Assembly: GCF_038002605.1 (NCBI RefSeq)
Contig: NZ_JBBOCT010000001.1
Span: 2,108,001 to 2,172,000, forward strand
DNA from: Bacillus sp. FSL K6-3431
GTDB lineage: Bacteria; Bacillota; Bacilli; Bacillales; Bacillaceae_C
Direction: 5' to 3'
Length of the DNA: 64,000 nt
Position numbers and translations under genes: made by a program. Below are positions 35,259 through 44,738 of this stretch, piece by piece. Within the stretch, counting starts at the first letter, position 1; every line of letters starts with the position of its first letter. Under the pieces are notes generated by a model, which was not told the origin of the DNA, ran no database searches, and saw only the letters and a program-made list of their open reading frames with translations.

Positions 35259-37337
35259 CTATTTTCTTTTTTCGATTAATACCGTCAAGCTAATTAATGT
35301 TACGAGCACGGTCGCTCCCATATCTGAAAGGATTGCAATCCACAATGTAAGCAAGCCAGGTATCGTCAGCAGCAAAGCAATGATTTTTAATCCTAAAGCG
35401 ATTGAGATATTCCACTTGATAACAGCATTTACACGTTTTGAAATGTTAATTGCCTCAGGTAATTTCCCTAGATGATCCTGCATTAAAACAATATCAGCCG
35501 TCTCTATCGCGCTATCTGTTCCTTTCCCCATTGCAATGCCAAGGTCAGCCGTGGCGAGTGCCGGCGCATCGTTGATCCCATCACCAACCATCGCAGTTTT
35601 ACCATTCAGTGTCAATTCCTTCACTTTATTTACTTTCATATCAGGTAATAGATTTGCGTAATAATTTGTTAAGCCAGTTGCATTCGCTACTTTCTTCGCT
35701 GTCATTTCATGGTCACCTGTCAACATGACGACATTGTGCACACCTGCTTTATACAACTCATCAACTATCTTTTTGCTTTCAGGACGTATTTCATCCGCGA
35801 TTCCAAATAGCCCAAGCACTTGATCCCGATCCGAAACAGCAACAATCGTTAATCCATCTTCTTTATATACTGCAATTTGCGACTGGATATCTGCAGTAAA
35901 TGCTGTGGGAGGGATACTTGCTTCATTTCCAAGCCAATATTCTTTTCCACCTATCACGGCTTTAATTCCTTGACCAGCTATTGTGTTAACTTCAGTCGGT
36001 TCTTCTAGCACTACTGAATATTCACTTACCTTTTTCAAAATCGCTTTCGCTAAGGGATGGGAGGATGACTTCTCTATAGATCCAGCTATATGTAGAAATA
36101 ATGAATCATCATATACATCCATTTTTTCGACATGTGGTTCTCCCTTAGTCAGTGTTCCAGTTTTATCAAACGCCACCGTTTTGATTCGTCCTAACTGCTC
36201 TAAAAAAACGCCGCCCTTGATTAAAATACCATTTCGAGCATTACGAGCAATCCCGGAAACAATCGCAATCGGTGATGAAATAATAAGTGCACATGGACAA
36301 CCAACGATCAATACAGCAAGACCTTGGTAAAACCATGATCCCCAAGTGCCACCAAATAAAGGTGGTACAACCATTACCAACGCAGCAATAACCATAATAA
36401 TTGGCGTATAGTATTTCGCAAACTTATTAATAAATTGTTCAGTAGGTGTTTTCGTTTCTTGCGCTTCTTCTACTAGATGTAAAATTTTTGCAAGAGAAGA
36501 ATCCTCGTAAGCTTTAAGAATTGCTACTTTTAAAACACCTTCATTATTAATACTTCCCCCAAATACTTTTTCTCCTGGTACTTTATCCACCGGCATGGAT
36601 TCGCCCGTAATTGCAGCTTCATTTACAGAGCTTTTACCAGCTTCAATCGTCCCATCTGATGGAATTTTTTCGCCTGATTTAACAAGTACAATATCGCCAA
36701 CACGTAAATCAGCAATTGGAATAACTTTTTCTTCATTCCCTTGTATAATGATCGCTTCTTTTGGCGCCACCTTTAATAAGGTTTCCATAGATTTTCTTGC
36801 TTTTTCCATCCCCATGCCTTCAAGATACTCATTAATACCAAATAAGATAGCAACGAGCGTACCTTCTTTCCATTCACCGATTCCGAATGCACCAATTAAT
36901 GCAATTGTCATTAATGTATCAATATTAAATTTGAACTTGAAAAGATTTTTCAACCCTTTTAGAAAGGTAGAATAACCGCTAAATGCCGCAGCACTTATAT
37001 ATATAAACACCGCAAAAGACTCACTCCATTGCTTTTCAACAATAATTGCAACTGCAAATAGAATAGCTGATAAACCAATTAAAAAAAGCAGCTTTCGTCC
37101 ACTTCCATGACTGTGTATGTGGCCTTCAGAATCTGAAGTTGTTTCTTTTACAAATGCTGCTCCATCATTTGCTAAGATTTTCTCCACTTTATCTAATGCA
37201 ATCTCATCTGAAACAATCAGTTTGCTTGAATTAAATAAAACCTTTGCATCGTCACCATTGTGAAGCTTTTGAATTTCTTCTTCTATTTCTCGGGCACAAT
37301 TTGCGCATGATAACCCTTGAAGCTTATACTCCGCCAT
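35259..37337 (-). CDS. cadA: Zn/Cd/Pb-exporting P1B-type ATPase
   Basis: A 692-residue membrane pump. It has an N-terminal heavy-metal domain (GLSCANCAREIEEEI, CxxC), a His-rich linker (EGHIHSHGSG), the actuator TGESMPVDK, the membrane metal site GCPCALIISSP, the phosphorylated Asp in DKTGTLTKG, the HP pair in SSHPLA, and the hinge GDGINDAPALATADLGIAMG. The CPC motif with a single HMA domain fits Cd2+/Zn2+/Pb2+ export. ATG 37337 is chosen for GGAGG upstream. It is co-transcribed behind the ArsR-type gene. Confidence 0.93.
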   Translation of the reverse strand: MAEYKLQGLSCANCAREIEEEIQKLHNGDDAKVLFNSSKLIVSDEIALDKVEKILANDGAAFVKETTSDSEGHIHSHGSGRKLLFLIGLSAILFAVAIIVEKQWSESFAVFIYISAAAFSGYSTFLKGLKNLFKFKFNIDTLMTIALIGAFGIGEWKEGTLVAILFGINEYLEGMGMEKARKSMETLLKVAPKEAIIIQGNEEKVIPIADLRVGDIVLVKSGEKIPSDGTIEAGKSSVNEAAITGESMPVDKVPGEKVFGGSINNEGVLKVAILKAYEDSSLAKILHLVEEAQETKTPTEQFINKFAKYYTPIIMVIAALVMVVPPLFGGTWGSWFYQGLAVLIVGCPCALIISSPIAIVSGIARNARNGILIKGGVFLEQLGRIKTVAFDKTGTLTKGEPHVEKMDVYDDSLFLHIAGSIEKSSSHPLAKAILKKVSEYSVVLEEPTEVNTIAGQGIKAVIGGKEYWLGNEASIPPTAFTADIQSQIAVYKEDGLTIVAVSDRDQVLGLFGIADEIRPESKKIVDELYKAGVHNVVMLTGDHEMTAKKVANATGLTNYYANLLPDMKVNKVKELTLNGKTAMVGDGINDAPALATADLGIAMGKGTDSAIETADIVLMQDHLGKLPEAINISKRVNAVIKWNISIALGLKIIALLLTIPGLLTLWIAILSDMGATVLVTLISLTVLIEKRK

Positions 37338-37382
37338 AATGCTTCCTCCTTTACCTGCTAATTCGCTCATTATCATGTACAA

Positions 37383-37715
37383 TTAGTTGTGCATTGCGTG
37401 GTCAATTGTATGTTCTAACATATTCATTACATGATCATCATCATGCGAATAATAAAGGCTTGTGCCTTCTCTTCTATATTTAACTAATCTTAAATTTTTT
37501 AAAAATCGTAACTGATGCGAAACCGTTGATTGTAACAGGGATAATTTTTCGGCAATTTCATTGACAGAGCACTCTCGATCTGATAATAAATGAAGAATTC
37601 TAATTCGGGTCGGCTCTGATAAAGCTTTGAAGGTTTGCGCGACAATAAACAATGTTTCTTCATCTAAACCCTCTGTTCCACCATGCTTATGAGATGTTGA
37701 TTGATCCTTTTCCAT
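37383..37715 (-). CDS. cadC: ArsR/SmtB-family metal-sensing repressor
   Basis: A 110-residue winged-helix protein with [48 protein letters not shown]. It has a His-rich C-terminus ([22 protein letters not shown]) and N-terminal His (SHKHGG) for metal binding. It lacks the ELCVCDL cysteine motif of classical CadC, so the C-terminal alpha-5 type site (CzrA-like, Zn/Co) is the better fit. ATG 37715 has AAAGGAGG upstream. Metal binding should release the operator just upstream and induce cadA. Confidence 0.88.
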   Translation of the reverse strand: MEKDQSTSHKHGGTEGLDEETLFIVAQTFKALSEPTRIRILHLLSDRECSVNEIAEKLSLLQSTVSHQLRFLKNLRLVKYRREGTSLYYSHDDDHVMNMLEHTIDHAMHN

Positions 37716-37741
37716 TTGGATTAACCTCCTTTGAAATCTAT

Positions 37742-37799
37742 ATATGAACATATACTCATGTATTAATATAAGTGTATGCAATACTCGATAAAGTGTCAA
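37742..37799 (-). promoter_or_regulatory. Promoter and ArsR-type operator of the metal-export operon
   Basis: TTGACA (minus, 37799-37794), 17 bp and TACACT (37776-37771) form a good sigma-A promoter. The imperfect palindrome ATATGA-N8-TCATGTAT (37742-37763) lies at the expected start of transcription and resembles the ArsR/SmtB operator pattern. Confidence 0.75.
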
Positions 37800-38005
37800 G
37801 GAAAATATAGAAACTAATAAAAAATTCTGTTGATTTGATGAAAATTATATACTAAAAGTCCGTGTAGTGGTTAATGATATTACACCATGTACATATAAAC
37901 TGCATTGAATCTAAGTCGCTTTTTTGTTATATTAACAATATTAGTCCAAGTAGATATCTAATATGGTGGAAGCATATATACTTTCATAAAAGGTGGTTAT
38001 TTAGA

Positions 38006-38248
38006 ATGGCTTATGTAATTACATCACCATGTATTGGTGAAAAGTTTGGGGAATGTGTGGACGTTTGTCCTGTTGATTGTATCGCGGAAGGTAAAAGTCA
38101 ATTTTTTATCGACCCTGATATTTGCATTGACTGTGGCGCATGCCAAGCAGTATGTCCAGTTGATGCAATTTTCCATGAAGAAGAAATGCTACCAGAAGAT
38201 GAAGTTTATCTCGAAAAAGCACGTGAGTTTTTCGGAGCAGCAGAATAG
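38006..38248 (+). CDS. Dicluster ferredoxin, seven- or eight-iron type
   Basis: An 80-residue electron carrier: MAYVITSPCIGEKFGECVDVCPVDC followed by CIDCGACQAVCPVDA. The first cysteine set (C9, C17, C21 with C50) has the C-x7-C spacing of [3Fe-4S]/[4Fe-4S] sites. The second (C40, C43, C46 with C25) is a regular [4Fe-4S] site. Start chosen at 38006, with AGGTGG upstream and a perfect family N-terminus; the longer open frame upstream is not coding. It stands alone with its own terminator. Confidence 0.93.
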   Translation: MAYVITSPCIGEKFGECVDVCPVDCIAEGKSQFFIDPDICIDCGACQAVCPVDAIFHEEEMLPEDEVYLEKAREFFGAAE

Positions 38249-38259
38249 TTGATTCTATA

Positions 38260-38296
38260 AAAAGACAAAGTAAAAAAATTCACTTTGTCTTTTTTA
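38260..38296 (+). terminator. Terminator of the ferredoxin gene
   Basis: AAAGACAAAGT pairs with ACTTTGTCTTT and T-rich sequence follows. It may also serve trpB from the other side. Confidence 0.85.
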
Positions 38297-38316
38297 TTTT
38301 GTCTGTAAAAAGATAG

Positions 38317-39486
38317 TTATTTATTCTCTAACATATGAAATACTTGCTCGACATCCTTATCTCCACGTCCAGAAATGTTAACGATAATACTCTTCTCGCT
38401 ATCTAGCGTTGGAGCCAATTTCATTACATGAGCTACTGCGTGTGCACTTTCAAGTGCTGGAATAACCCCTTCCAATTTTGACAATACTTGAAATGCTTCT
38501 AATACTTCCTCATTTGTTACTGATACATAATCAGCGCGACCTGTTGTCTTTAAATGACTATGCTCCGGCCCACAACCTGGATAATCTAAACCCGCAGCAA
38601 TTGAATATGTAGGCATCGGGTTCCCTTGTTCATCTTGCAAGACAATACATTTGAAACCGTGTAATGCTCCAGATGTACCAGTCGTTAATGTTGCAGCTTC
38701 ACTAGGTTCTACACCGATTAAACGGACTTCGTCATCAGAAAAATACTCTGCAAAAGAACCAATTGCATTACTCCCACCACCAATACATGCCACCACTGCA
38801 TAAGGAAGCGTTCCTTCTTTTTCAAGGATTTGCTTTCTGCTTTCCTTACTAATCACAGATTGGAAATGTTTAACCATAGTTGGAAACGGGTGTGGTCCTA
38901 CTGCAGAACCTAATAGATAAAACGTGTGTTCATAATTTTGAACAAGATCTGCAAAAGCAGCATCCACTGCATCTTTTAACCGTGCTTGTCCTTCTGAAAC
39001 AGCCACTACTTTAGCACCTAATAATTCCATCCGGAAAACGTTTAGTGCTTGGCGTTTTGTATCTTCTTCCCCCATATATATAGTACATTCCATACCAAAC
39101 ATCGCACAAACAGTAGCAGTTGCAACACCATGTTGACCAGCACCAGTCTCGGCAATGACACGTTTCGCTCCCATTCGTTTCGCTAGAAGAATTTGCCCCA
39201 ACACATTATTAATTTTATGGGAGCCTGTATGATTTAAATCCTCCCTTTTCAAATAAATTTTTGCCCCGCCTAATTCCTTCGTTAGCCGTTCGGCAAAATA
39301 AAGAGGTGACTCTCTACCTACGTATTCCTGCAAATAATATTGAAATTCCTGATTAAACGCATCATCATTTTTATATTTTTCAAAGTTCTTATCTAAAATA
39401 TCTAACACATTTTGAAGTTCAGGCGGAACAAAACTACCTCCAAATTCCCCAAAATATCCTTTTTCAAGCTGACTTGTCTTACTCAT
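38317..39486 (-). CDS. trpB: Tryptophan synthase beta subunit
   Basis: 389 residues, standard TrpB1 length. The PLP-binding Lys91 is in [12 protein letters not shown]. Other family segments are [32 protein letters not shown] and [12 protein letters not shown]. It condenses indole and serine to tryptophan. No trpA or other trp gene is in the window, so it is either an orphan or separated from the main trp operon. A Trp-type T-box leader precedes it, but a 164-bp structured repeat sits between leader and gene. Confidence 0.95.
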   Translation of the reverse strand: MSKTSQLEKGYFGEFGGSFVPPELQNVLDILDKNFEKYKNDDAFNQEFQYYLQEYVGRESPLYFAERLTKELGGAKIYLKREDLNHTGSHKINNVLGQILLAKRMGAKRVIAETGAGQHGVATATVCAMFGMECTIYMGEEDTKRQALNVFRMELLGAKVVAVSEGQARLKDAVDAAFADLVQNYEHTFYLLGSAVGPHPFPTMVKHFQSVISKESRKQILEKEGTLPYAVVACIGGGSNAIGSFAEYFSDDEVRLIGVEPSEAATLTTGTSGALHGFKCIVLQDEQGNPMPTYSIAAGLDYPGCGPEHSHLKTTGRADYVSVTNEEVLEAFQVLSKLEGVIPALESAHAVAHVMKLAPTLDSEKSIIVNISGRGDKDVEQVFHMLENK

Positions 39487-39506
39487 CTAAGCTCATCTCC
39501 TCTATT

Positions 39507-39670
39507 TATAAAGTGAAACTTCAATCAGTGGGGGTTCTCTATCATCCCACACTGATTGTTAGTTAAACCAATCGGGCCTTTACGGGCGTTGATACTCCAC
39601 TTACTCTTCATTGCTTAAACCTGAATCCTTGAAGTGGGGGTTTTACTGCCCGTTAATTCTGCGATAAAAA
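39507..39670 (-). repeat. Structured dispersed repeat, copy B
   Basis: On the minus strand this 164-bp element matches copy A (5253-6630, IS removed) nearly end to end. It keeps both hairpins: CCCCCACTT/AAGTGGAG, and CAATCAGTG...CACTGATTG. In the second stem copy A has CCATCAG/CTGATGG where copy B has CAATCAG/CTGATTG, a paired change that keeps the helix. It lies between the T-box terminator and trpB, starting 20 bp before the trpB start codon. Confidence 0.8.
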
Positions 39671-39672
39671 AA

Positions 39673-39949
39673 AAAAGAGCCCCTCAGCCGATTAAAAAGG
39701 ACGAGAAACCCGTGGTGCCACCTTTGTTCGTCTACTCTAAGTAAACGTACTTATTGTACGCAAACAAGCTTCCTCGTTCCATACCTTGCCTCTTTTATCG
39801 GTGAGACTATCCGCCATAACCTACTATTTATTCAGTCTGGATGCTCAGAAGTCCATTCAACAAAAACCCACACTGATTTCCACCAACCATCAGCTCTCTA
39901 AAGTGTTATTCTTGTCTACTCCTCTTCCTCTTCGCATACATTATATATT
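39673..39949 (-). promoter_or_regulatory. T-box leader, tryptophan specificity
   Basis: The minus strand has the T-box core AGGTGGCACCACGGGTTTC (39723-39705 region). Stem I elements AGAGAGCTGATGG and GGTGGAAATCAGTG precede it, and a candidate specifier TGG (Trp) lies at 39853-39855 in GAATGGACTTCTGAG. A terminator ending in GAGGGGCTC plus a T run ends at about 39662. Uncharged tRNA-Trp binding would allow readthrough into trpB. Confidence 0.85.
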
Positions 39950-39955
39950 ATGTTG

Positions 39956-39984
39956 ATTTTATTACCTATTCAGAAAATAGTCAA
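39956..39984 (-). promoter_or_regulatory. Promoter of the T-box-trpB transcript
   Basis: TTGACT (39984-39979), a 17-bp spacer and TAAAAT (39961-39956) on the minus strand precede the T-box leader by a few bases. Confidence 0.7.
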
Positions 39985-39997
39985 CCACTAATATCCC

Positions 39998-40528
39998 TTA
40001 ATTATAGTTACTTGCACTAACACTCTGCCAATGATTCTCGATTTCATTTACTAATTCATCCATAGAACACGAAAGAATCTTTACTGGAATATTCACTTGC
40101 GCTTCAACAAGGCCTTTATTAAGTTTGTTCAGTACCCTTTTAATGCCATTTGAGCGATTTACTATTAAATTGGGATCTTGCGTTTTTATTCCGAGAAATA
40201 ATTGTCCCGAAAAATAAATAAAATCAATATCCTCTATTTCTTCCCACTTAACTAAACCTGCTCCTATAAAACTGGATTGATCAAAAATACCTTCATTTGA
40301 GACAATTAAGGCGGGTTTTCGTTTGATTAATACGTTAATATAATAAATTAAGCATAATCCAAATATCACACCAGTAATTACACCGATAATCTTTAATAAG
40401 AGTCCCCCTGTCCCTGGGTCTCCGGACGACAATATGTAAAACAAAATGCCAAGCAGTAAAAATAGAAAAGATGCTAAACCTAACATGACAATTCTTCTTA
40501 CTTTAGGATAAACAATAAAGTCATTCAT
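39998..40528 (-). CDS. Small membrane protein with PH-like cytoplasmic domain (STM3941-like)
   Basis: A 176-residue protein with two adjacent membrane spans near the N-terminus (VMLGLASFLFLLLGILFYIL and IGVITGVIFGLCLIYYI). A soluble beta-rich domain follows (PALIVSNEGIFDQSSFIGAGLVKWEEIEDIDF...FLGIKTQDP). This layout resembles the STM3941 family of uncharacterised proteins. The gene is monocistronic. Function unknown. Confidence 0.65.
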   Translation of the reverse strand: MNDFIVYPKVRRIVMLGLASFLFLLLGILFYILSSGDPGTGGLLLKIIGVITGVIFGLCLIYYINVLIKRKPALIVSNEGIFDQSSFIGAGLVKWEEIEDIDFIYFSGQLFLGIKTQDPNLIVNRSNGIKRVLNKLNKGLVEAQVNIPVKILSCSMDELVNEIENHWQSVSASNYN

Positions 40529-40682
40529 CTTCAGAAAACTCCCCCGATAGATATTTCTTATTTTCTATCATTTTACCATTTTCGCTAAATAATGTTGCAT
40601 TAATTAGCAAAAATTCTCATGAAGAATCCGACTTTTAATTATTTGGTTCGTAGGAATTTTTTAATGGAGAGGCATATACTTG

Positions 40683-40793
40683 ATGGTTGCTGAATTTTCT
40701 AATAATATATACATAGGAACGCTATATGATAAACCGTTTGCATTGGAAGACGATCCAGTACATATTATTTATTCAGAGGAGCAAAAACGATGA
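40683..40793 (+). CDS. Possible 36-residue small ORF coupled to the oxidoreductase gene
   Basis: The ATG at 40683 has GGAGAGG about ten bases upstream. The frame begins MVAEFSNNIYIGTLYD, ends IIYSEEQKR, and overlaps the next gene start as ATGA. The overlap and ribosome binding site suggest translation coupled to the oxidoreductase. I recognise no domain. It could equally be the tail of a lost upstream gene. Confidence 0.35.
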   Translation: MVAEFSNNIYIGTLYDKPFALEDDPVHIIYSEEQKR

Positions 40794-41965
40794 TAAAAAA
40801 AAGAGTTTCTATTGTTTTAGTTGGGATTAATGGATATGGAAGTGTGTATGTAAAAGAGCTATTAAACGCTAGTGAAGATGCGTACATAGTAGGTGTGGTT
40901 GACATTTTTCCAAATAAATCTAGGTATTATGATCAATTAGTAGAAAAAGACATTCCGATCTATGAATCTCTCCACGAATTTTATGCAAAATCAAAAGCGG
41001 ATTTAGCAATCATTTCTACACCGATTCATTTACATAAAGAACAGTCCTGTTACGCGATGCTGAATGGAAGCCATGTATTATGTGAAAAGCCTGCAAGTGG
41101 AAATCCGCTTGATCTACAAAAGATGATCGATGTTCGTAATAGAACTGGAAAGTTTTTAGCAATCGGATTTAATTGGTCATTCACTCCCGCTGTTCAACAA
41201 TTGAAACAGGATATTTTAGACGGTGTGTTTGGTAAGCCGAAACGAATGAAAGCGATTGTACTATGGCCACGCGATGAAGCTTATTACAACAGGTCCTCTT
41301 GGGCAGGAAAAAAATATAGTACTTCTGGTGAAATGATTTTTGATAGTGTCGCTAATAATGCGACATCCCATTTCTTGCATCATCTCTTTTATCTTTTAGG
41401 TCCAACAATAGATACAAGTTGTCATTTAAAAGATCTTACAGCAGAATTATATCGTGTAAATAATATTGAAACCTTTGATACTTGTGCCGTTCGGATCCAT
41501 ACAAAAGAAGAGACAGAAATATTATACTTCGCTTCACATGCAGTGAACAAGGAAGTCAATCCGCGTTATGAGTTAGTATTTGAACATGCCACTATCTCCT
41601 ATCAAGCTGGCAATTCTATAGAGGCACATTTTGCTGACGGAACTTCAAAAAGCTATGCTGACCCAGGAGAGGACTCGCTTGCAAAGCTACAAATATGTAT
41701 TGAAGCCGTAGCCAATAGCCATGGCCATATTTTATGTGGGATCGAAGCAGCTTCTTCCCATGTCTATAGTATAGAGGCAATGCATGAATCCGTGCCAACG
41801 ATATCGACTTTTCCGGAAAAGCTTGTGAAATTTGAGCAACAAAGGAAATTACATTGGTTTGAAGGATTGGCCGAAACATTAATGGACTGTTACGATAACG
41901 AGGAGCTACCTAGTGATAGGGGCTTAAGTTGGAGTGAAAAAGGTAATAAAATAGATTTTGAATAG
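40790..41965 (+). CDS. Gfo/Idh/MocA-family oxidoreductase
   Basis: A 391-residue NAD(P)-dependent oxidoreductase: N-terminal Rossmann fold (IVLVGINGYGSVYVKELL), the family CEKPASGNP loop with the catalytic-region Lys, then the C-terminal alpha/beta domain (MKAIVLWPRDEAYYNRSSWAGKK, DSVANNATSHFLHHLFYLLG). Members oxidise sugars or inositols at a ring carbon; the substrate here is unknown. GAGGAG precedes the ATG. It stands alone apart from a short upstream frame. Confidence 0.88.
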   Translation: MIKKRVSIVLVGINGYGSVYVKELLNASEDAYIVGVVDIFPNKSRYYDQLVEKDIPIYESLHEFYAKSKADLAIISTPIHLHKEQSCYAMLNGSHVLCEKPASGNPLDLQKMIDVRNRTGKFLAIGFNWSFTPAVQQLKQDILDGVFGKPKRMKAIVLWPRDEAYYNRSSWAGKKYSTSGEMIFDSVANNATSHFLHHLFYLLGPTIDTSCHLKDLTAELYRVNNIETFDTCAVRIHTKEETEILYFASHAVNKEVNPRYELVFEHATISYQAGNSIEAHFADGTSKSYADPGEDSLAKLQICIEAVANSHGHILCGIEAASSHVYSIEAMHESVPTISTFPEKLVKFEQQRKLHWFEGLAETLMDCYDNEELPSDRGLSWSEKGNKIDFE

Positions 41966-41973
41966 TAAGTACG

Positions 41974-42005
41974 AAAGCCAGATATAAGTGATATGTCTGG
42001 CTTTT
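41974..42005 (+). terminator. Terminator after the oxidoreductase gene
   Basis: AAAGCCAGA pairs with TCTGGCTTT around a loop of about 14 bases, then T-rich sequence. It lies between convergent genes. Confidence 0.8.
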
Positions 42006-42074
42006 ACTCCTTTATTTCAGTATGGGTAACTACAAACACATATGATATTATGGATGCAATAGACATAAGCTAAT

Positions 42075-42968
42075 TCAGCTATTAATTGCTATTTTCTTTG
42101 CTTTTGTTCGTATTGATATAAAGACTCCAACGATAATGACAAATGCACCGACCAATTGCAGTGTTTTAATACTATTACCTAAAATCAAAAAGGCAAAGAC
42201 CATCGCTATAAATGGCTCTAAATTCAATAATAAGGCTGCTTTTGTAGCCCCTACCTTATGTATCGAATTATTCCATAAAAATGTACATAAACCATGCATG
42301 ATAATTGCAGTAATGATGAGCAACGCCCAGTAACGAAATGGAACGGACCATACAAGAGATGTATTTTTCCACGGCACGAATGGGAGAAGAAATACAAGAC
42401 CAAATATATTACTATACCAAGTGATGGTAGCCGGGTGAATCGATTTGGATAAATGCTGTATCAGGATTAAAAAAATAGAAAAAGATAGCATCGTCAAACC
42501 GATTAATAGTTCTCCTTTACCAATATGTGGGACAAAAAATGAACCTTTTGTAATGACTAACCATACACCTAATAAAGCAATAACAGAACCAGCCCAGAAA
42601 GGTAACTCCTTTCTTTCTTTAAACCAATAGGATGAAATTAATGCCGTGACAACAGGTGATAAAGCTAGTATTAATGCGGCTGTAACAGGTTCCGTATATT
42701 GCAAACTTGCATAAAAGCTCCATTGATTTATTGTTATACCACAAAAGCCAGCAACCGATAACCATATATATTGAAGCATATCTAACTTGCTTTTACGAAC
42801 GTGGCGAAAGGTCACAAAGAAAAGAAATATAATAATGAATATAAGTCGAAAAAACGCAATGACGCTCGGATCAAAATTCCCCACTAGTATTGCTCCGAAG
42901 ACAAAGTTACTCCCCCAAGCGACTACGCAGAATAATAAGATAAAGTATGTGATGAACGATTTATTCAT
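42075..42968 (-). CDS. EamA-family (DMT) transporter
   Basis: About 297 residues with ten membrane spans and the two EamA repeats: the first around VVAWGSNFVFGAILVGNFDPSVIAFFRL and ITINQWSFYASLQYTEP, the second around ITWYSNIFGLVFLLPF and NNSIHKVGATKAALLLNLEPFIAMVFAFLILG. Such proteins export amino acids or metabolites. I chose ATG 42968 (MNKSFITYF). The frame remains open upstream and reads into hydrophobic sequence (LLYPISFLWAVAIFAVKVF) without a start signal. Confidence 0.88.
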   Translation of the reverse strand: MNKSFITYFILLFCVVAWGSNFVFGAILVGNFDPSVIAFFRLIFIIIFLFFVTFRHVRKSKLDMLQYIWLSVAGFCGITINQWSFYASLQYTEPVTAALILALSPVVTALISSYWFKERKELPFWAGSVIALLGVWLVITKGSFFVPHIGKGELLIGLTMLSFSIFLILIQHLSKSIHPATITWYSNIFGLVFLLPFVPWKNTSLVWSVPFRYWALLIITAIIMHGLCTFLWNNSIHKVGATKAALLLNLEPFIAMVFAFLILGNSIKTLQLVGAFVIIVGVFISIRTKAKKIAINS

Positions 42969-43025
42969 TCTGTATAATAATCTCCTTCCTAAAAAAAGCT
43001 CCCTAGACCTAAGCTTAGGAAACAC

Positions 43026-43323
43026 TTTTACCGCAAAAATCGCTACTGCCCATAAAAATGAAATCGGATATAATAATTTAGGCAGTACAACATTTTTTTC
43101 AAACGTACTAAGCTATTCTACTAAAACCCAATTTCCTTGTCTAATTTAAGCTTAGTAACAATTATCTCCACTCAAATATGCCCGCTTCTTCAATCAAGGA
43201 AGTACGAGCTGACTTGTTATATTTGATATTTAATCTTATTGATGATTACATTCTTTTTTCTAAGTCCAGTCATCCAGAAACAGGTAATAAAATCGATAAA
43301 TGAAATAAACATTCTAATTCGAT
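43026..43323. other. Non-coding stretch upstream of the EamA gene
   Basis: About 300 bp with no supported gene. One short minus-strand frame next to the EamA start is hydrophobic and could be the worn end of a lost gene, but it has neither start nor clear family. Confidence 0.4.
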
Positions 43324-43359
43324 AAAAAAAATAGGCACCTCGTTTATGAGCGCCTATCT
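43324..43359 (-). terminator. Terminator of the minJ gene
   Basis: On the minus strand AGATAGGCGCTC pairs with GAGGTGCCTATT, followed by a run of T. It lies 10 bp beyond the minJ stop. Confidence 0.85.
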
Positions 43360-43369
43360 GATAATCACA

Positions 43370-44566
43370 TTATCCCACTTCTTCTGAAACTGGTGTTACA
43401 CGCTTTTCTACAAATAGTACTCCTAATGCATGATGTTCTCCTTCAAAAAGGGCACGTTGTAATAAGCGAACTTCCTTATTAACATCCAACACTTCAAGTT
43501 TGCAGTATGCCCGGTTAACGAGCAATGCCTCGTATAAATCCTGTTTATTCTTTACTGGAATACTATTACAAGTTTTAATAATCTCGCCTGTTTTCAATTG
43601 TAATTTATCTGCAGGTGAATCCGGGATAACATCCAATATCATAATTCCACTATTTTGTTGAGTAAAATAATATGGATTAGCATTTTCGCGAACCCGATGG
43701 CGATGAGATATCCATAATCTACCAATAATCGCTACTATACCTGCAACAAATGGCATTATTTGTGGTAACCAGAAACCAGAAAAGGCGAGTGCAAACGTAA
43801 TGACCCCTAACATAATTACATGCTTGGCAAGTGTATGAATTGCTATTTTGGGAAGTACCGTTTGAATTTGATTTTGAAACCCAATAATAAAAGGTACTAA
43901 GATAGGCGAATACACGCCCGTTCCCCATTCAAAAACCGGCCACCATTCAAATGGTGCAGTTAAAGGACCTGCTGGTAAAAATAAAAAGATAGGTAAGAAC
44001 CAAAAACGTTTCGTTTGGTGGGCCCCCACCGTCATTCCTCTACGACTTTTCCTTAATTTTGGCGATATGTCTTTCAAACCATCTTTTAATAAAAGGAACC
44101 CTTCAGTTAGAGTTAAGATTCCTAGTAATAAGGCCGTCGCTATAAAAAAATTATTTTCAGTCAGATAGCTTTGATCGAAATAAGGTATTTGAAAATCAAA
44201 ATATGTAACAGCATACAAAGATAGCAATGGAATCCCAATAGTTAACGCTGGTGATAATAAACGTGCATTTCCAATTAACCCTAGTACTATCGTAACAGTT
44301 GCTATACTAGCAATTATTATCGCAGGGAGTGCAAAGCCAACCACGATAAATGTGACCGATAAAATACATCCAACCATAATCCCAACAGGCAATAAATTTC
44401 TAAGCTCATGTGAAAAGTCATTTACTCTTACGTTGAAATCACGACGCTCTCTCTTTACTCTCAAGGTGCCGGCAATAAGAGCAATCATAAACGAAAAATA
44501 AAACACGGGATGTATGAACATTCTCCCAAAGCCTTTCGCAAACTCTATTAGCCACATTTCATCCAT
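43370..44566 (-). CDS. minJ: PDZ-domain polytopic membrane protein, MinJ
   Basis: A 398-residue protein with eight or so N-terminal spans and a C-terminal PDZ domain (YYFTQQNSGIMILDVIPDSPADKLQLKTGEIIKTCNSIPVKNKQDLYEALL). Length and layout match MinJ of Bacillus subtilis (about 397 aa), which bridges DivIVA and MinD to position the divisome. It is encoded next to ctpB in the same order as in B. subtilis. ATG 44566 is chosen because AAGGTG lies upstream. Confidence 0.82.
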   Translation of the reverse strand: MDEMWLIEFAKGFGRMFIHPVFYFSFMIALIAGTLRVKRERRDFNVRVNDFSHELRNLLPVGIMVGCILSVTFIVVGFALPAIIIASIATVTIVLGLIGNARLLSPALTIGIPLLSLYAVTYFDFQIPYFDQSYLTENNFFIATALLLGILTLTEGFLLLKDGLKDISPKLRKSRRGMTVGAHQTKRFWFLPIFLFLPAGPLTAPFEWWPVFEWGTGVYSPILVPFIIGFQNQIQTVLPKIAIHTLAKHVIMLGVITFALAFSGFWLPQIMPFVAGIVAIIGRLWISHRHRVRENANPYYFTQQNSGIMILDVIPDSPADKLQLKTGEIIKTCNSIPVKNKQDLYEALLVNRAYCKLEVLDVNKEVRLLQRALFEGEHHALGVLFVEKRVTPVSEEVG

Positions 44567-44738
44567 AAAATCACGCACCTTCCTAAAACGATAATCCTTT
44601 CTCTTATTCTATCAGAAATTTTAGCATAGCGCCTTTAATATTTGATAGAACGAATGACATCATTTTATAATCTTCACTTGCTCAAACAAGCATTCTAAGA
44701 AAAACTTAATATTACAGACTCTAATCCTATTCTAAGAT

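Noticed and set aside
37874..38005. N-terminal extension of the ferredoxin
   Set aside because: The extension lacks family similarity, while the internal ATG at 38006 has AGGTGG and the exact family N-terminus.
42969..43100. Hydrophobic N-terminal extension of the EamA transporter
   Set aside because: The segment in frame before the chosen ATG is hydrophobic but has no start codon with a ribosome binding site, and the EamA fold is complete without it.
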